Shown: positions 9,437 through 18,800 of the stretch, one piece after another
Numbering within the stretch: position 1 is the stretch's first letter
Layout of the letters: the number at the start of each line of letters is the position of its first letter
NCBI GenBank assembly: GCA_044238845.1
Contig: JBIICN010000013.1
Coordinates: forward strand, 1-64,000
Reading direction: 5' to 3'
DNA from: UBA4416 sp044238845
GTDB lineage: Bacteria; Bacteroidota; Bacteroidia; B-17B0; Aurantibacillaceae
DNA: 64,000 nucleotides
Program-made: the position numbers and the translations under genes
Notes under the pieces: generated by a model
What the model was told of the DNA's origin: nothing
Database searches by the model: none
The model's input: the letters and a program-made list of their open reading frames with translations, nothing else

Positions 9437-9784
9437 AGTAAACACAAAAAACAATCCTGTACATAAAGCGCAACTTACTACAATATTAATAATAGCCCAA
9501 GCGGTCATGCCTTGTTTAACGAGTTCAAAGGTTTCGTAACTAAACGTAGAGAAGGTGCTTAAACCACCGCAAATTCCAATTAATACTAAATGTTTATAGT
9601 TATCGGGAATTAAATTTTTTTCTTGGTATGTATAAATTAAAGTTCCAAAAATTAAACAGCTGATCACGTTTGATGAAAGTGTTGCTAATGGTAAAGTAAT
9701 AGTTGTTTTACAAATACCTAATGAGATTAGGAAACGTAATAAACTTCCTAATCCTCCGCCTATAAATACTAATAGATAGTTCAT
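9431..9784 (-). CDS. crcB: Fluoride ion channel CrcB/FluC
   Basis: A 117-residue protein of four membrane segments, the normal length for FluC. Signature stretches are present: GGGLGSLLRF at the start, LATLSSNVISCLIFGTL in the second helix (with the pore Asn), and GICGGLSTFSTFSYE, the conserved phenylalanine-box region of the third helix. Dual-topology dimers of FluC export cytoplasmic fluoride. It is a single gene with no adjacent paralogue, so it would act as a homodimer. Its upstream region is occupied by a 137-bp inverted-repeat element. I looked for a fluoride riboswitch there and saw none. Confidence 0.93.
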   Translation of the reverse strand: MNYLLVFIGGGLGSLLRFLISLGICKTTITLPLATLSSNVISCLIFGTLIYTYQEKNLIPDNYKHLVLIGICGGLSTFSTFSYETFELVKQGMTAWAIINIVVSCALCTGLFFVFTK

Positions 9785-9804
9785 GTTGTATGGTTTGTTT
9801 TTTT

Positions 9805-9941
9805 ACCACATAGGAACATAGATTCTGTTTGTGTAATAGTTAAGGATAGTGAAGCTTCGCCTCTAACATAATGTAATATGTGTAAAAACGTGTTTTCTAT
9901 TTTCTCCTTTTTCATAATACAGAACTATGTATCTATGTGGT
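9805..9941. repeat. Intergenic inverted-repeat element, copy A (about 137 bp)
   Basis: The left end ACCACATAGGAACATAG (9805-9821) is matched by the right end CTATGTATCTATGTGGT (9925-9941); the two 17-mers pair at 15 of 17 positions. The interior contains GAAGCTTCGCC and ACGTGTTTTCTA, which on the opposite strand match the cores of the copies at 41849 and 63224. It is therefore inverted relative to them. There is no coding capacity. It lies between the 5' end of crcB and the 3' end of anmK. Confidence 0.85.
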
Positions 9942-9997
9942 TTTAATTTTTTTTCTGCTAAACTTAGCGCAATAATCCCCGTTATCAATAAGATCTA

Positions 9998-11056
9998 TCA
10001 TTTACTTCCAAAACACACAGCTCCTCCAACACTATCTCTACTAGCTTTTGTGACTGAGCTTAATGTATTTGTTTTTTCATTCAATCTTAAATATCCTAAG
10101 TAAGCAAAAATAATGGCTTCCTTAAATTGTATAATATTATCCGAAGGGATTTCAATTATTCCTTTGTAGTAATGTTTTAATCGTTCAATTAAAAAAGTAT
10201 TGTATGCGCCGCCACCAGTTATTAAAACAGATTTTAATTGTTGTTTGTTTAATGTTTCAGCTATTTGCATAGCAGTGTATTCAACACAAGTGGCTAGCTT
10301 ATCATTTAACGAAACTGTAGAATTATTTAAAATAGGTAAAAAATGATTCTCGAAAAATTCTCTTCCTAAAGATCGTTGTTGTGTATCTAATTTTTGTAAA
10401 GCTTGTAACAATGTATTATTACAATTTCCTGAAGCGGCCATTTTTCCGCCATCGTCAAAAGCTTTTCCTACGGTTTCGGATAAATAATTGAGCGCCATGT
10501 TTGCAATACAAATATCAAAGGCTGAGGTTTTAGTATCTTTTGTAAATGAAATATTAGCTATACCTCCAATATTTAAGCAAGATTCAGCTTGATGAAATAA
10601 ATCTCTATCACCAAGGGGCACCAATGGTGCTCCTTGGCCATTTAATGCTACATCTAAGCTTCTAAAATCACAAACGGTTGTAATGCTTGTTTTTGCGGCA
10701 ATAGTTGCGCCGCAGCCTATTTGTGTACTAAAACCTTGTTGAGGTTGATGGAAAATAGTATGTCCGTGAGAGGCAATAGCGTCAGCATTTTGCTGGTGTT
10801 TTGTTAAAAATACATTGACTTGTTGCCCGATAAAAGCTCCGTAAGCACTATGTAGTTTAAAATAGGTTTCGGCGCTGGCACTAAATACGGTTTGTAGTTC
10901 TTTCTTCCAAGTGGCATCGTAGGCAATAGTTTGCGAAGCCAAAAGTTTAAATGAGACTTGCTCTTTTTGAGTCTTAAATTCGCATAAGGCCAAATCCAGC
11001 CCATCCATCGATGTGCCGCTCATGACACCAACTATTTTTTGTGATTGAGCCTCCAT
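9998..11056 (-). CDS. anmK: Anhydro-N-acetylmuramic acid kinase
   Basis: A 352-residue protein of the AnmK family. It phosphorylates and opens 1,6-anhydro-MurNAc released by cell-wall turnover, giving MurNAc-6-phosphate. The N-terminal ATP-binding loop GVMSGTSMDGLDLALCEF is diagnostic. Other family landmarks are IASHGHTIFHQP, the substrate-binding DFRSLDVALNGQGAPLVP, CLNIGGIANIS, and LITGGGAYNTFLIERLK near the C-terminus. No murQ or other recycling gene is adjacent. It is divergent from the acyl-CoA dehydrogenase gene 158 bases away, an arrangement I believe is common in Bacteroidota. Confidence 0.96.
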   Translation of the reverse strand: MEAQSQKIVGVMSGTSMDGLDLALCEFKTQKEQVSFKLLASQTIAYDATWKKELQTVFSASAETYFKLHSAYGAFIGQQVNVFLTKHQQNADAIASHGHTIFHQPQQGFSTQIGCGATIAAKTSITTVCDFRSLDVALNGQGAPLVPLGDRDLFHQAESCLNIGGIANISFTKDTKTSAFDICIANMALNYLSETVGKAFDDGGKMAASGNCNNTLLQALQKLDTQQRSLGREFFENHFLPILNNSTVSLNDKLATCVEYTAMQIAETLNKQQLKSVLITGGGAYNTFLIERLKHYYKGIIEIPSDNIIQFKEAIIFAYLGYLRLNEKTNTLSSVTKASRDSVGGAVCFGSK

Positions 11057-11147
11057 TTTAAACTAAAATTACTTAGAATTGTTTTAAAAGTGGGACAATT
11101 ATTAAAAAACTCTCAACAAAATAATTTTAACAAATCGACAATTTAGA

Positions 11148-11177
11148 CTTGATAATTCGAAATATCTTCTATTTTTG
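11148..11177 (+). promoter_or_regulatory. Bacteroidota-type promoter for the acyl-CoA dehydrogenase gene
   Basis: TTG at 11149-11151 and TATTTTTG at 11170-11177 (matching TAnnTTTG) are separated by 18 bases. The predicted start of transcription lies about 30 bases before the ATG at 11215. Confidence 0.6.
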
Positions 11178-11214
11178 TGAGTATAAAATGTTCAACTATT
11201 AAAAACATAAGACC

Positions 11215-12357
11215 ATGCAATTTCAACTAACAGAAGAGCAATTGATGATTCAAGCAGCAGCAAGAGATTTCGCTCAAAACGACTGCAAACCAGGAGTAAT
11301 TGAAAGAGATGAAACTCAAAAATTTCCAGCAGAACAAGTTAAAAAGCTTGGAGAATTAGGCTTTTTAGGGATGATGGTGGATCCAAAATACGGCGGAGGC
11401 GGTATGGATGCTATTTCTTATACCTTAGCGATGGAAGAAATTTCTAAAGTTGATGCATCTTGTAGCGTGGTGATGAGTGTAAATAACTCGCTTGTTTGCT
11501 GGGGATTAGAGCATTTTGGAAATGAAGAACAAAAACAAAAATATCTAGTGCCTTTAGCTAAAGGTGAGGTAATCGGTGCTTTCTGTTTATCAGAACCTGA
11601 AGCAGGTAGTGATGCAACTTCGCAACGCACAACGGCTATTGATCAAGGCGATCATTATTTAGTAAATGGAACTAAGAACTGGATTACGAATGGTAGCACA
11701 GCTTCTATTTATTTAGTAATGGTGCAAACTAATGTAGAGTTAGGTCATAAAGGAATTAACTGTTTAATTATTGAGCGCGGAATGCCAGGATTTGTTGTTG
11801 GCCCTAAAGAAAACAAAATGGGTATTCGAGGAAGTGACACTCACTCATTAATGTTTACAGATGTAAAAGTTCCAAAAGCTAATCGCATTGGTGAAGAAGG
11901 ATTTGGTTTCAAATTTGCAATGAAAACTTTGGGTGGCGGACGTATTGGTATTGCATCTCAAGCTTTAGGAATAGCACAAGGTGCTTATGAATTAGCATTA
12001 GGATATTCAAAAGAGCGTAAAGCATTTGGTAAATTAATTTCTCAGCATCAAGCTATTCAATTTAAATTGGCTGATATGGCAACTCGTATTGAGGCTGCTC
12101 GTTTATTAGTTCACCGTGCAGCTTGGTTAAAAGATCAAGGTTTACCTTGCGAAAAAGAAGGAGCACAGGCAAAAGTATTTGCATCAGAAACAGCAATGTG
12201 GGTTACAACTGAGGCCGTTCAAATTCATGGTGGTTATGGTTTTGTGAAGGAGTATCATGTTGAACGTTTAATGCGTGATGCAAAAATTACTCAAATTTAT
12301 GAAGGAACGAGCGAAGTGCAACGTATTGTTATTTCAAGAGCTTTATTAACAGATTAA
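11215..12357 (+). CDS. Acyl-CoA dehydrogenase (short-chain/butyryl-CoA type)
   Basis: A 380-residue protein of normal length for an FAD-dependent acyl-CoA dehydrogenase. It introduces the trans-2 double bond in the first step of beta-oxidation, passing electrons to ETF. Visible signatures are the FAD/substrate motif CLSEPEAGSDATSQ near residue 125, the helix ERKAFGKLISQHQAIQFKLAD near 270, QIHGGYGFVKEYHVERLMRDA near 340, and the catalytic base in QIYEGTSEVQ near residue 365. That glutamate position is the one used by short/medium-chain enzymes. ETF genes are not in the window. The gene has its own promoter and terminator. Confidence 0.95.
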   Translation: MQFQLTEEQLMIQAAARDFAQNDCKPGVIERDETQKFPAEQVKKLGELGFLGMMVDPKYGGGGMDAISYTLAMEEISKVDASCSVVMSVNNSLVCWGLEHFGNEEQKQKYLVPLAKGEVIGAFCLSEPEAGSDATSQRTTAIDQGDHYLVNGTKNWITNGSTASIYLVMVQTNVELGHKGINCLIIERGMPGFVVGPKENKMGIRGSDTHSLMFTDVKVPKANRIGEEGFGFKFAMKTLGGGRIGIASQALGIAQGAYELALGYSKERKAFGKLISQHQAIQFKLADMATRIEAARLLVHRAAWLKDQGLPCEKEGAQAKVFASETAMWVTTEAVQIHGGYGFVKEYHVERLMRDAKITQIYEGTSEVQRIVISRALLTD

Positions 12358-12422
12358 GATATTTGTTCTTTCTCGATTTCTCCCGAAATCTATTGGGTTT
12401 GAAGTAACAAATCTTATTTGAA

Positions 12423-12452
12423 AGCCTTCACAATAGTGAGGGCTTTTTTTTA
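12423..12452 (+). terminator. Rho-independent terminator after the acyl-CoA dehydrogenase gene
   Basis: A 9-bp stem AGCCTTCAC / GTGAGGGCT with loop AATA is followed by nine T's. Confidence 0.88.
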
Positions 12453-12497
12453 TTGAATATATTTGAATGAACTTACTATATTTACTTTTATAATACT

Positions 12498-13598
12498 ATG
12501 ACAGAAAGCAAACATAAAGTTCCTTTAAATCATGACCGTATTTTTGGTTTCGATATTTTAAGAGCTTGCGCTATTATTTTTGTTGTTGCATCGCATGGTA
12601 GATCATTAGTTGAAGGGACATTTTTGTTTGAATTTCCATATTTTGTTTTTGTGGATGGAGTTGATTTGTTTTTTGTATTAAGCGGTTTTTTAATTGGTAC
12701 TATATTACTTAAGGAAATTAATTCTTCCGAATCCTTTACAGTTTCGCAACTTACCAACTTTTGGAAACGCAGATGGTTTAGAACCTTGCCTAATTATTAT
12801 TTAATTTTATAAGTAAATGTAATTATTGTAAAGTACAATGTAATCCATGAAGATATTAATCAGTTTAATTGGAAGTTTATATTTTTCTTGCAAAATTTTT
12901 ATAATTCATTTTACGGATTTTTCTGGGAGTCATGGAGTTTATCTATTGAGGAATGGTTTTATATATTTACTCCGTTGATTTTATTAGTTCTTATAAAATT
13001 AGCGCCAGCTAAAAAAGCTTTTTTAATAACTGTACTTATCTTAATTATTGCACCTATTTTTTTTAGATATTTTAGATCAAGCCCGGATATAATTGACGGG
13101 AGCTGGATTGAAGAAGAAATTAAAAAAACAGTTTTAACAAGGTTAGATGCTATTGGCTATGGATTATTAGCAGCATGGACGGCTTTTTATTATCCTTTGT
13201 TTTTTAGTAAATACAAAATTCATTTTTTGATTTTGGCATTTTCCTTACATTATTTTTTAGATAATTATAAATTCAATGATAACCCTTTTTATTTAAAGGT
13301 GATTTATTTTTCATTATTACCAATTACAGCAATGTTTTTTTTGCCTATAGCTCATAGTATTAAGCAAGGCAAAGGCTATATTGCTAAAATCGTGACTCAT
13401 ATCAGTAAGATTTCTTATTCAATGTATTTGGTTAATTTAGCAATAGTATCAGAAGTAATTAATTCTAATTTCCCAAAAACAAGTGTGAATGATGGTATTT
13501 TAAAATTTGTGTTGTATTGGGTTATTGTTATTGTGTTATCCTCATTAATTTATCGATTTTTTGAAAAACCAATCATGAATTTGAGAAATAAGTTCTAA
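12498..13598 (+). pseudogene. Acyltransferase-3 (OafA/YrhL-like) membrane protein, interrupted by one in-frame TAA
   Basis: The frame runs from ATG 12498 to the stop at 13598 (366 codons) and is broken only by a TAA at 12810-12812. Before it lie the catalytic-type start FGFDILRACAIIFVVASHG and DLFFVLSGFLIG, plus the arginine-rich KRRWFRTLPNYY. After it, the same frame continues directly as VNVIIVKYNVIHEDINQ, then WESWSLSIEEWFYIFTPL and further membrane helices, ending FEKPIMNLRNKF. These are all expected, in order, for a peptidoglycan/LPS O-acyltransferase. Reading TTA (Leu) instead of TAA would restore an ordinary 366-residue protein. It is therefore either a recent nonsense mutation or a sequencing error; a fragment starting at the TTG 12888 is unlikely to function alone. 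Confidence 0.88.
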
Positions 13599-13605
13599 TA
13601 AAAAT

Positions 13606-14307
13606 TTAGTTGCAACCTTCTGGTCCACAGCCACAAGATTCTCCTGAGGCAATTGGTTCAATTACGCCATTAGCATGCTCTTCGTAAGCTTTGTTTAAAG
13701 CGCCTAAAAACGTATTTGATTCTTGTGCCCCCGAAACGGCATATTTTCGATCTAATACAAAAAATGGAACTCCTCGAACACCAATTTGTTGTGCTTCTAT
13801 AATATCTTGTTCTACGTCGTTTGCATAAGTAGTATGATTTAATACATCGCTAATTTCTTTTTCATCTATGCCTAACTCTTTACCAATTTGTAATAATGTA
13901 GAGTGGTCGGCCGTATTTTTACCATCTGTGAAATAAGCTTGAAATAACTTCTCTTCTAGTTCATTTTGCTTGCTGTATTTTTTTGCTAAATGTGATAAAC
14001 GATGTGCATCAAATGAATTTGCCACTACAGCTTTATCAAAATTAAATTCTAAACCAACTTGCTTAGCAATATTAGTAACATGTGCGGTTGTTTCTTCAGC
14101 TTGTTGTTTGCTCCAACCTTTCTTTTCTGCTAAATTGGCTATCGTATCTAAGCTTGGATCAGTAACCGTTGTTGGGTCTAACTGAAAGCTTTTCCATACG
14201 ACTTCAATTTTATCTTTATGAGGAAATTGTGCTAAAGCATTTTCGAATTTACGTTTCCCTATATAGCAAAACGGACACATTACATCACTCCAAATTTCTA
14301 CTTTCAT
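13606..14307 (-). CDS. FrnE-like DsbA-family oxidoreductase
   Basis: A 233-residue cytoplasmic protein without signal peptide. The thioredoxin-fold start MKVEIWSDVMCPFCYIGKRK carries the CPFC redox pair, and the helical insert typical of FrnE/2-hydroxychromene isomerase-like proteins follows. The cis-proline motif appears as IGVRGVPFFVLD near residue 180. The C-terminus carries an extra cysteine cluster, CGCGPEGC, absent from most DsbA proteins and seen in some FrnE homologues. FrnE of Deinococcus is linked to disulfide isomerisation and oxidative stress; the role here is inferred. It is convergent with the broken acyltransferase gene, with only seven bases between. Confidence 0.9.
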   Translation of the reverse strand: MKVEIWSDVMCPFCYIGKRKFENALAQFPHKDKIEVVWKSFQLDPTTVTDPSLDTIANLAEKKGWSKQQAEETTAHVTNIAKQVGLEFNFDKAVVANSFDAHRLSHLAKKYSKQNELEEKLFQAYFTDGKNTADHSTLLQIGKELGIDEKEISDVLNHTTYANDVEQDIIEAQQIGVRGVPFFVLDRKYAVSGAQESNTFLGALNKAYEEHANGVIEPIASGESCGCGPEGCN

Positions 14308-14469
14308 AGTTATTGTTTTTTACGTTGATTTGTTATACTTATTTTCACTTTTAACCTAGCTAAGAGACCAATGAGTGAACAATTTTAAAGGTGATTGTTA
14401 CTTCATAGCAAAGATAAGTAATCTAGCATGCTTTTGCAATGATGTTTTAGTTTTTGTAAGTGTTATTAA

Positions 14470-14493
14470 AACGCTGGTGTTATGGCAGGCGTT
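14470..14493. repeat. Small imperfect hairpin, possibly attC-like
   Basis: AACGC at 14470-14474 pairs with GCGTT at 14489-14493, and inner TG/CA can pair with one unpaired G on the right arm. The centre is GTGTTATGG. It lies about 30 bases past the 3' end of the minus-strand HEFIH gene. Asymmetric hairpins with GTTATG-type centres occur as cassette recombination sites, but the canonical GTTRRRY core is not clearly present. Confidence 0.25.
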
Positions 14494-14523
14494 GTATGTT
14501 TCGTTTTTCTTTTTGTCAGCAAA

Positions 14524-15660
14524 CTATTTATTCCTATATTTTAAAATTTCATTTCTCCAAAATGAATCAATCTCTTTTTCTTCAATTTTGAATACTAAGC
14601 AAATCTTTTGAATTAATTTCTCATCATCATTAGACGTTTCTAAAAATTTATTTACTAAAACTATTCCGCCTTTGTCATAGGCAGCCTTACAGAAAATTGC
14701 ACCTGTTATATAGAAGGCTGAATATTGCCAGCCCCATTTTTTATTTAGGACGGCATTAAAAGTTACTTCTTCATTTAAATAAATTTCATTTGCAAGAATC
14801 CTCGCACTTTCTTCAAATGTTTTTGCGTCTTGTCCACCTTTCCAAGTCGCAAAACCTTCTTCGATTAAACCGTGTCTGATAATATTTGGAATAATTAGGT
14901 GAATAAATTCGTGAGGATAAAATTCCGAATCCAATCCACTTATTAGAATTCGGTTTTCATTCATCCCGATACCTTTAGTATAGCCAGCAAATGAAAAGTC
15001 AAAATTCAATAGTTTAGCTAATTCATCACCACTTTTAGTAATATAAAAGTCAAATGGTTTCCAATAAGGAAATAGAAATTCTTCAGATATTGTATTACAA
15101 AACAGACTTGCTTTTTTTGCAAGGACTTCATCGAAATTATGATTAGGTGGATAAATAAAGGTTATTTTTCCAATTGTTTTTTTAAGCCAATTGTCTGTAA
15201 TTATTGGAAGTGCGTTTTTTAACTTCCATTTACCGTTTTCGTTAATAGCATATAGTTTGGTGATACACCAAGGATTTGATTTGCGGTATTCCCCGTCAAT
15301 TCCGTCTGCAGCAAAAATAGTTCTAATTCCATAATAGTCGCCTTCCTTTTCAATAGATAAAATAGTCGGTTTATAGTATTTAAGTAGTTGGTTTGATGGA
15401 AACTGATATAAATAAGGTATAGAAAAATCAAAATTTTTATATTTAAGTTTTTCAGACTTATTCCAATGTGAATTATCATATAAACTGTCAGGCTTAGAAT
15501 TCAAATAACCTATCCAAAGTTCAGCAATTTCTTTTATCTCTTTGTTAGTAGTGTCTATTCTTGAATGAATGGTAATATCAATATTTTTTTGCTGTCCATA
15601 ATTCAGATTTGCTATCACCAACAAGAGAAATAACCATGTTGATATTATTGTTTGTTTCAT
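14524..15660 (-). CDS. Secreted HExxH protein, putative gluzincin-type metallopeptidase, unknown family
   Basis: A 378-residue protein with signal peptide MKQTIISTWLFLLLVIANLNYGQ. Residues of about 30-150 contain an NTF2-like-looking segment with SLYDNSHWNKSEKL and YYGIRTIFAADG. From about residue 180 there is a second region with the zinc-binding pattern HEFIHLIIPN, followed 13 residues after its second His by GLIEEGFATWKGG, whose glutamate could be the third ligand. This spacing fits gluzincin 'peptidase MA'-like domains. No propeptide is obvious. The gene is isolated between a 152-base AT-rich gap and a hairpin-containing gap, and may be accessory. Substrate unknown; enzyme activity is inferred from the motif only. 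Confidence 0.7.
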   Translation of the reverse strand: MKQTIISTWLFLLLVIANLNYGQQKNIDITIHSRIDTTNKEIKEIAELWIGYLNSKPDSLYDNSHWNKSEKLKYKNFDFSIPYLYQFPSNQLLKYYKPTILSIEKEGDYYGIRTIFAADGIDGEYRKSNPWCITKLYAINENGKWKLKNALPIITDNWLKKTIGKITFIYPPNHNFDEVLAKKASLFCNTISEEFLFPYWKPFDFYITKSGDELAKLLNFDFSFAGYTKGIGMNENRILISGLDSEFYPHEFIHLIIPNIIRHGLIEEGFATWKGGQDAKTFEESARILANEIYLNEEVTFNAVLNKKWGWQYSAFYITGAIFCKAAYDKGGIVLVNKFLETSNDDEKLIQKICLVFKIEEKEIDSFWRNEILKYRNK

Positions 15661-15812
15661 TCTAGTCTTGTTGTTTTAAAATGAGCGATAACTTCCCTAC
15701 ATGAATTATTGATTAGTTTTTAATAATTAAAAAGGTTTGTTATTATTTGAAGTGAGTAGTTCAATCAAATATAATGAAAAATATTTTAGCCTCTTTTTAG
15801 ATTAGTAGATTC

Positions 15813-18800
15813 TTATTTTTGAATACTAATTTTTATATTCTCTGTGTTATCTCCCTTTTGTATCACTATGAAATAAATACCCGAAGCTAATCGAGATAAG
15901 TCAATAGAGCCATTAAATGTATTTATTTGATTGTTAGCAATGACTTCAATTCCTAAATTGTTAATTACTTTAAGCTTTGCATTCATATAATCATCGCTAG
16001 TATTAATCATGATTATATCATATGCAGGGTTAGGAAATACATTAACGAAAGAGTTATCTTTAAATTCAACAGATACAACTTGTGCATATTTAAATTCACC
16101 AGTTTTGTCTACTTGTTTTAAACGGTAATACGAAATGCCTTTGTAAGGATTTTCATCTTCCGTAGTATAAGTTTGTTTAGTCACACTTGTTCCATTTCCG
16201 TATGCGTTCACAGAAGTCAGGTATTCAAAATTAACACCATCAGTACTTTTTTCAATTTCAAAATGACTATTGTTAATTTCTGAAGCAGTCGCCCAATCTA
16301 AATTTACTTTTTTATTTAATGGGGTTGCTGTAAAATATAATAGTTCAATTGGTAAAGGATTTGTGCCGCCTATTCGGTTAGCTAGTGTAAATCGGCTAAA
16401 CGAGTTAAAAGTTGTTGGAGCCGAAGTAGAGGTTACGCTACCTGCTCCTAAAGTTGCTCCTGTGCCTCCAATATCAAACCAAGTGGTAGCGGCTGTATTT
16501 CTATTTTTTACTATCGTTAAAAACGAAGGGTCTGTTACTACATCATTAGTTCCATAATATAAGGTGATTGTTTGATTACCACTAACATTTGTTGTTGGAG
16601 ATGCAACACCAGTAGCAGTAACACTTCTGTCTATATCCCACCAATGTATTTGCGAAATTACATCTACGGTAGCAGGTTTAATATAACCTAAGGCTTGTGC
16701 ATCAGCATTCGTTAATTCAGCTTTATAAGTGTATGATGTGGCAGCATTATGCACAGCTGTTAATACAGCTGGTCTCCAATCAGTTACTTTGCCAATAGGG
16801 AAATTAAGAGTGCGAGTACCATTTAGTGCCATATCATAGTTCATTGGCCCGTTAATATAACTTGTTGCATTACCAATAGTTGTGGTTGCTGCATTATTCA
16901 TGTTTAATATATTAGTAGAAGTCGTATTAATGATACCTTGAGTTAATGTTAATGAGTTTATAATATTAATTCTTATGTTTAAAGTCACATCATTTGCTGT
17001 TTTATTCATCACAAGTCTTGTGAATACAGGATTTGTAACACTTCCGGATTTATTTATACTTTGTGCCGTCGTTCCATTAAAAGTAGCAATGCCACCTGCT
17101 GCACTACCAAAAGTTATGGTATAAGTGCTAGGCGCTGAGATTGTAACATTGCCTCCATATGTACAATTAGTATTATAATTTGGAGCTAAGACGCCCACAT
17201 TGTTTTGTGAAAAAGTAATATCTGCATTATAATTGTCAGGATTCGAATTTGCTAATCTTAAAAAGTTTGCAGAGCTGTTATTTGAAATTGAAGTTACTCC
17301 ATTAAAAATATTTCCTCCAACAGATGTATTATCAGTTGCTCCATTTTTTTGCATAGTTGCTGTTCCGTTGTATGTGCCTCCATTTAAAAATAATTGAGGG
17401 AAGTTAAAATTCACATCTCCATTAAATGTATTTGTTGGACCAGAAATTAAAATACCTGTTCCTGTTGTTTGAGATAATGACTGAGGTGTGGCTCCAAGTT
17501 GAGTAAAACGTATTAATGATAAAGTTCCAGAAGTAAATCCTCCAGCACCTAAATTAATAGTTTTTGTTGCAGCAAGAGTAGAAGCAGCTGTTGTATTTAT
17601 ATTAAAATAGATACCGTTTGCGCCACCAGTATTGACAACAGAAACATTGCCGTTGTAATTTGAAGTTCCAGTTGCTCCAACTTGCATTTGAGTATTTGTA
17701 TTTGTATTGGATACATTATAAGTTAAATCTCCTCCGTAAGTTGCAGTTGTTCCGGTTCCTTGTAAAATACGACAATTGCTTTGAATTGAGCCACTTACAT
17801 TATAAGTTACATTGCCCGCAAACGAAACATTAGTATTATTACCGTCACAAATAAAATAACTCCATCCATCTCCTGCTCCTGATTTTGCAGAATTGAAAGT
17901 AACATCTTGAGCAAAAGTGGTAGTTTGCCCTGTATGATTTTGCGCCAGAAAAAAACGATAACTACCCGTGTTATTAAAGGTGGTTAATCCATTAAATTGA
18001 TCTCTGTTCGTATTACCTGTCATTAGATAGCCACTTCCAGAATTTGTAATAGTTGTTGTTCCATTAAAAATATTACCTCCAGTTCCAGAATTATCAATCG
18101 CTCCGTTTTTTCTAATTGTTGTTAGTCCATTGTATATCGTTCCATTTAGATTTACTTGAGGAAAGTTAAAATCAACATCTCCGTCAAATCTTGAACTTGG
18201 TCCTAAAGTTAAAATACCAGAACCTGTTGTTTGATTTAATGTTTGTGCAGTTGCTCCTACTTGTGTGAATTGTTTTAATAATAAGGTTCCTGCTGAGAAA
18301 CCAGCAGAGCCAATACTTATTGTTTTTGCTGCTGCTAAAGTGGCAGTTGCAGTAGCGTTACCCGAACAAAATTGCACCCCTTGGCCGTTATTTGAAGACA
18401 CGATAATATTTTCTTTAAATAGAGTACCGGTGGAATAGGATGCAACTAAAATTCCAAAATTACCTACAGATGAATTGCTAAAAGTTGTAACGCCACCAAA
18501 AACATTGTTTGAACTATTATATGCAATATGCATGTTATTTGTTCCAGCGTTTATAAATGTGGCATCACTATTAAACTGATCGGAGTTTCCGTTTCCAAAC
18601 ATTAGGTAGCCACTTCCAGTGCTAGTAATTGTTGTTGTACCGTTAAAAATGTTATTTCCAATACCTTGATCATCCGTTGCTCCATTTTTAGTACAATTAG
18701 TGGTACCATTAAATATACAGCCATTAAAATATAATCTTGGAGAAACAGATGAAAGATTCCCATTAAAAACAGAAGCTGGTCCGTATTGTAAAATACTACT

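Noticed and set aside
9785..9997. Fluoride riboswitch before crcB
   Set aside because: The 5' region of crcB is mostly the inverted-repeat element; I see no GGnGAUGG-type motif or the paired structure of the crcB RNA.
12888..13598. Separate 236-aa acyltransferase gene starting at TTG
   Set aside because: The preceding in-frame bases encode matching family residues, so this is the second half of a broken gene, not an independent one.
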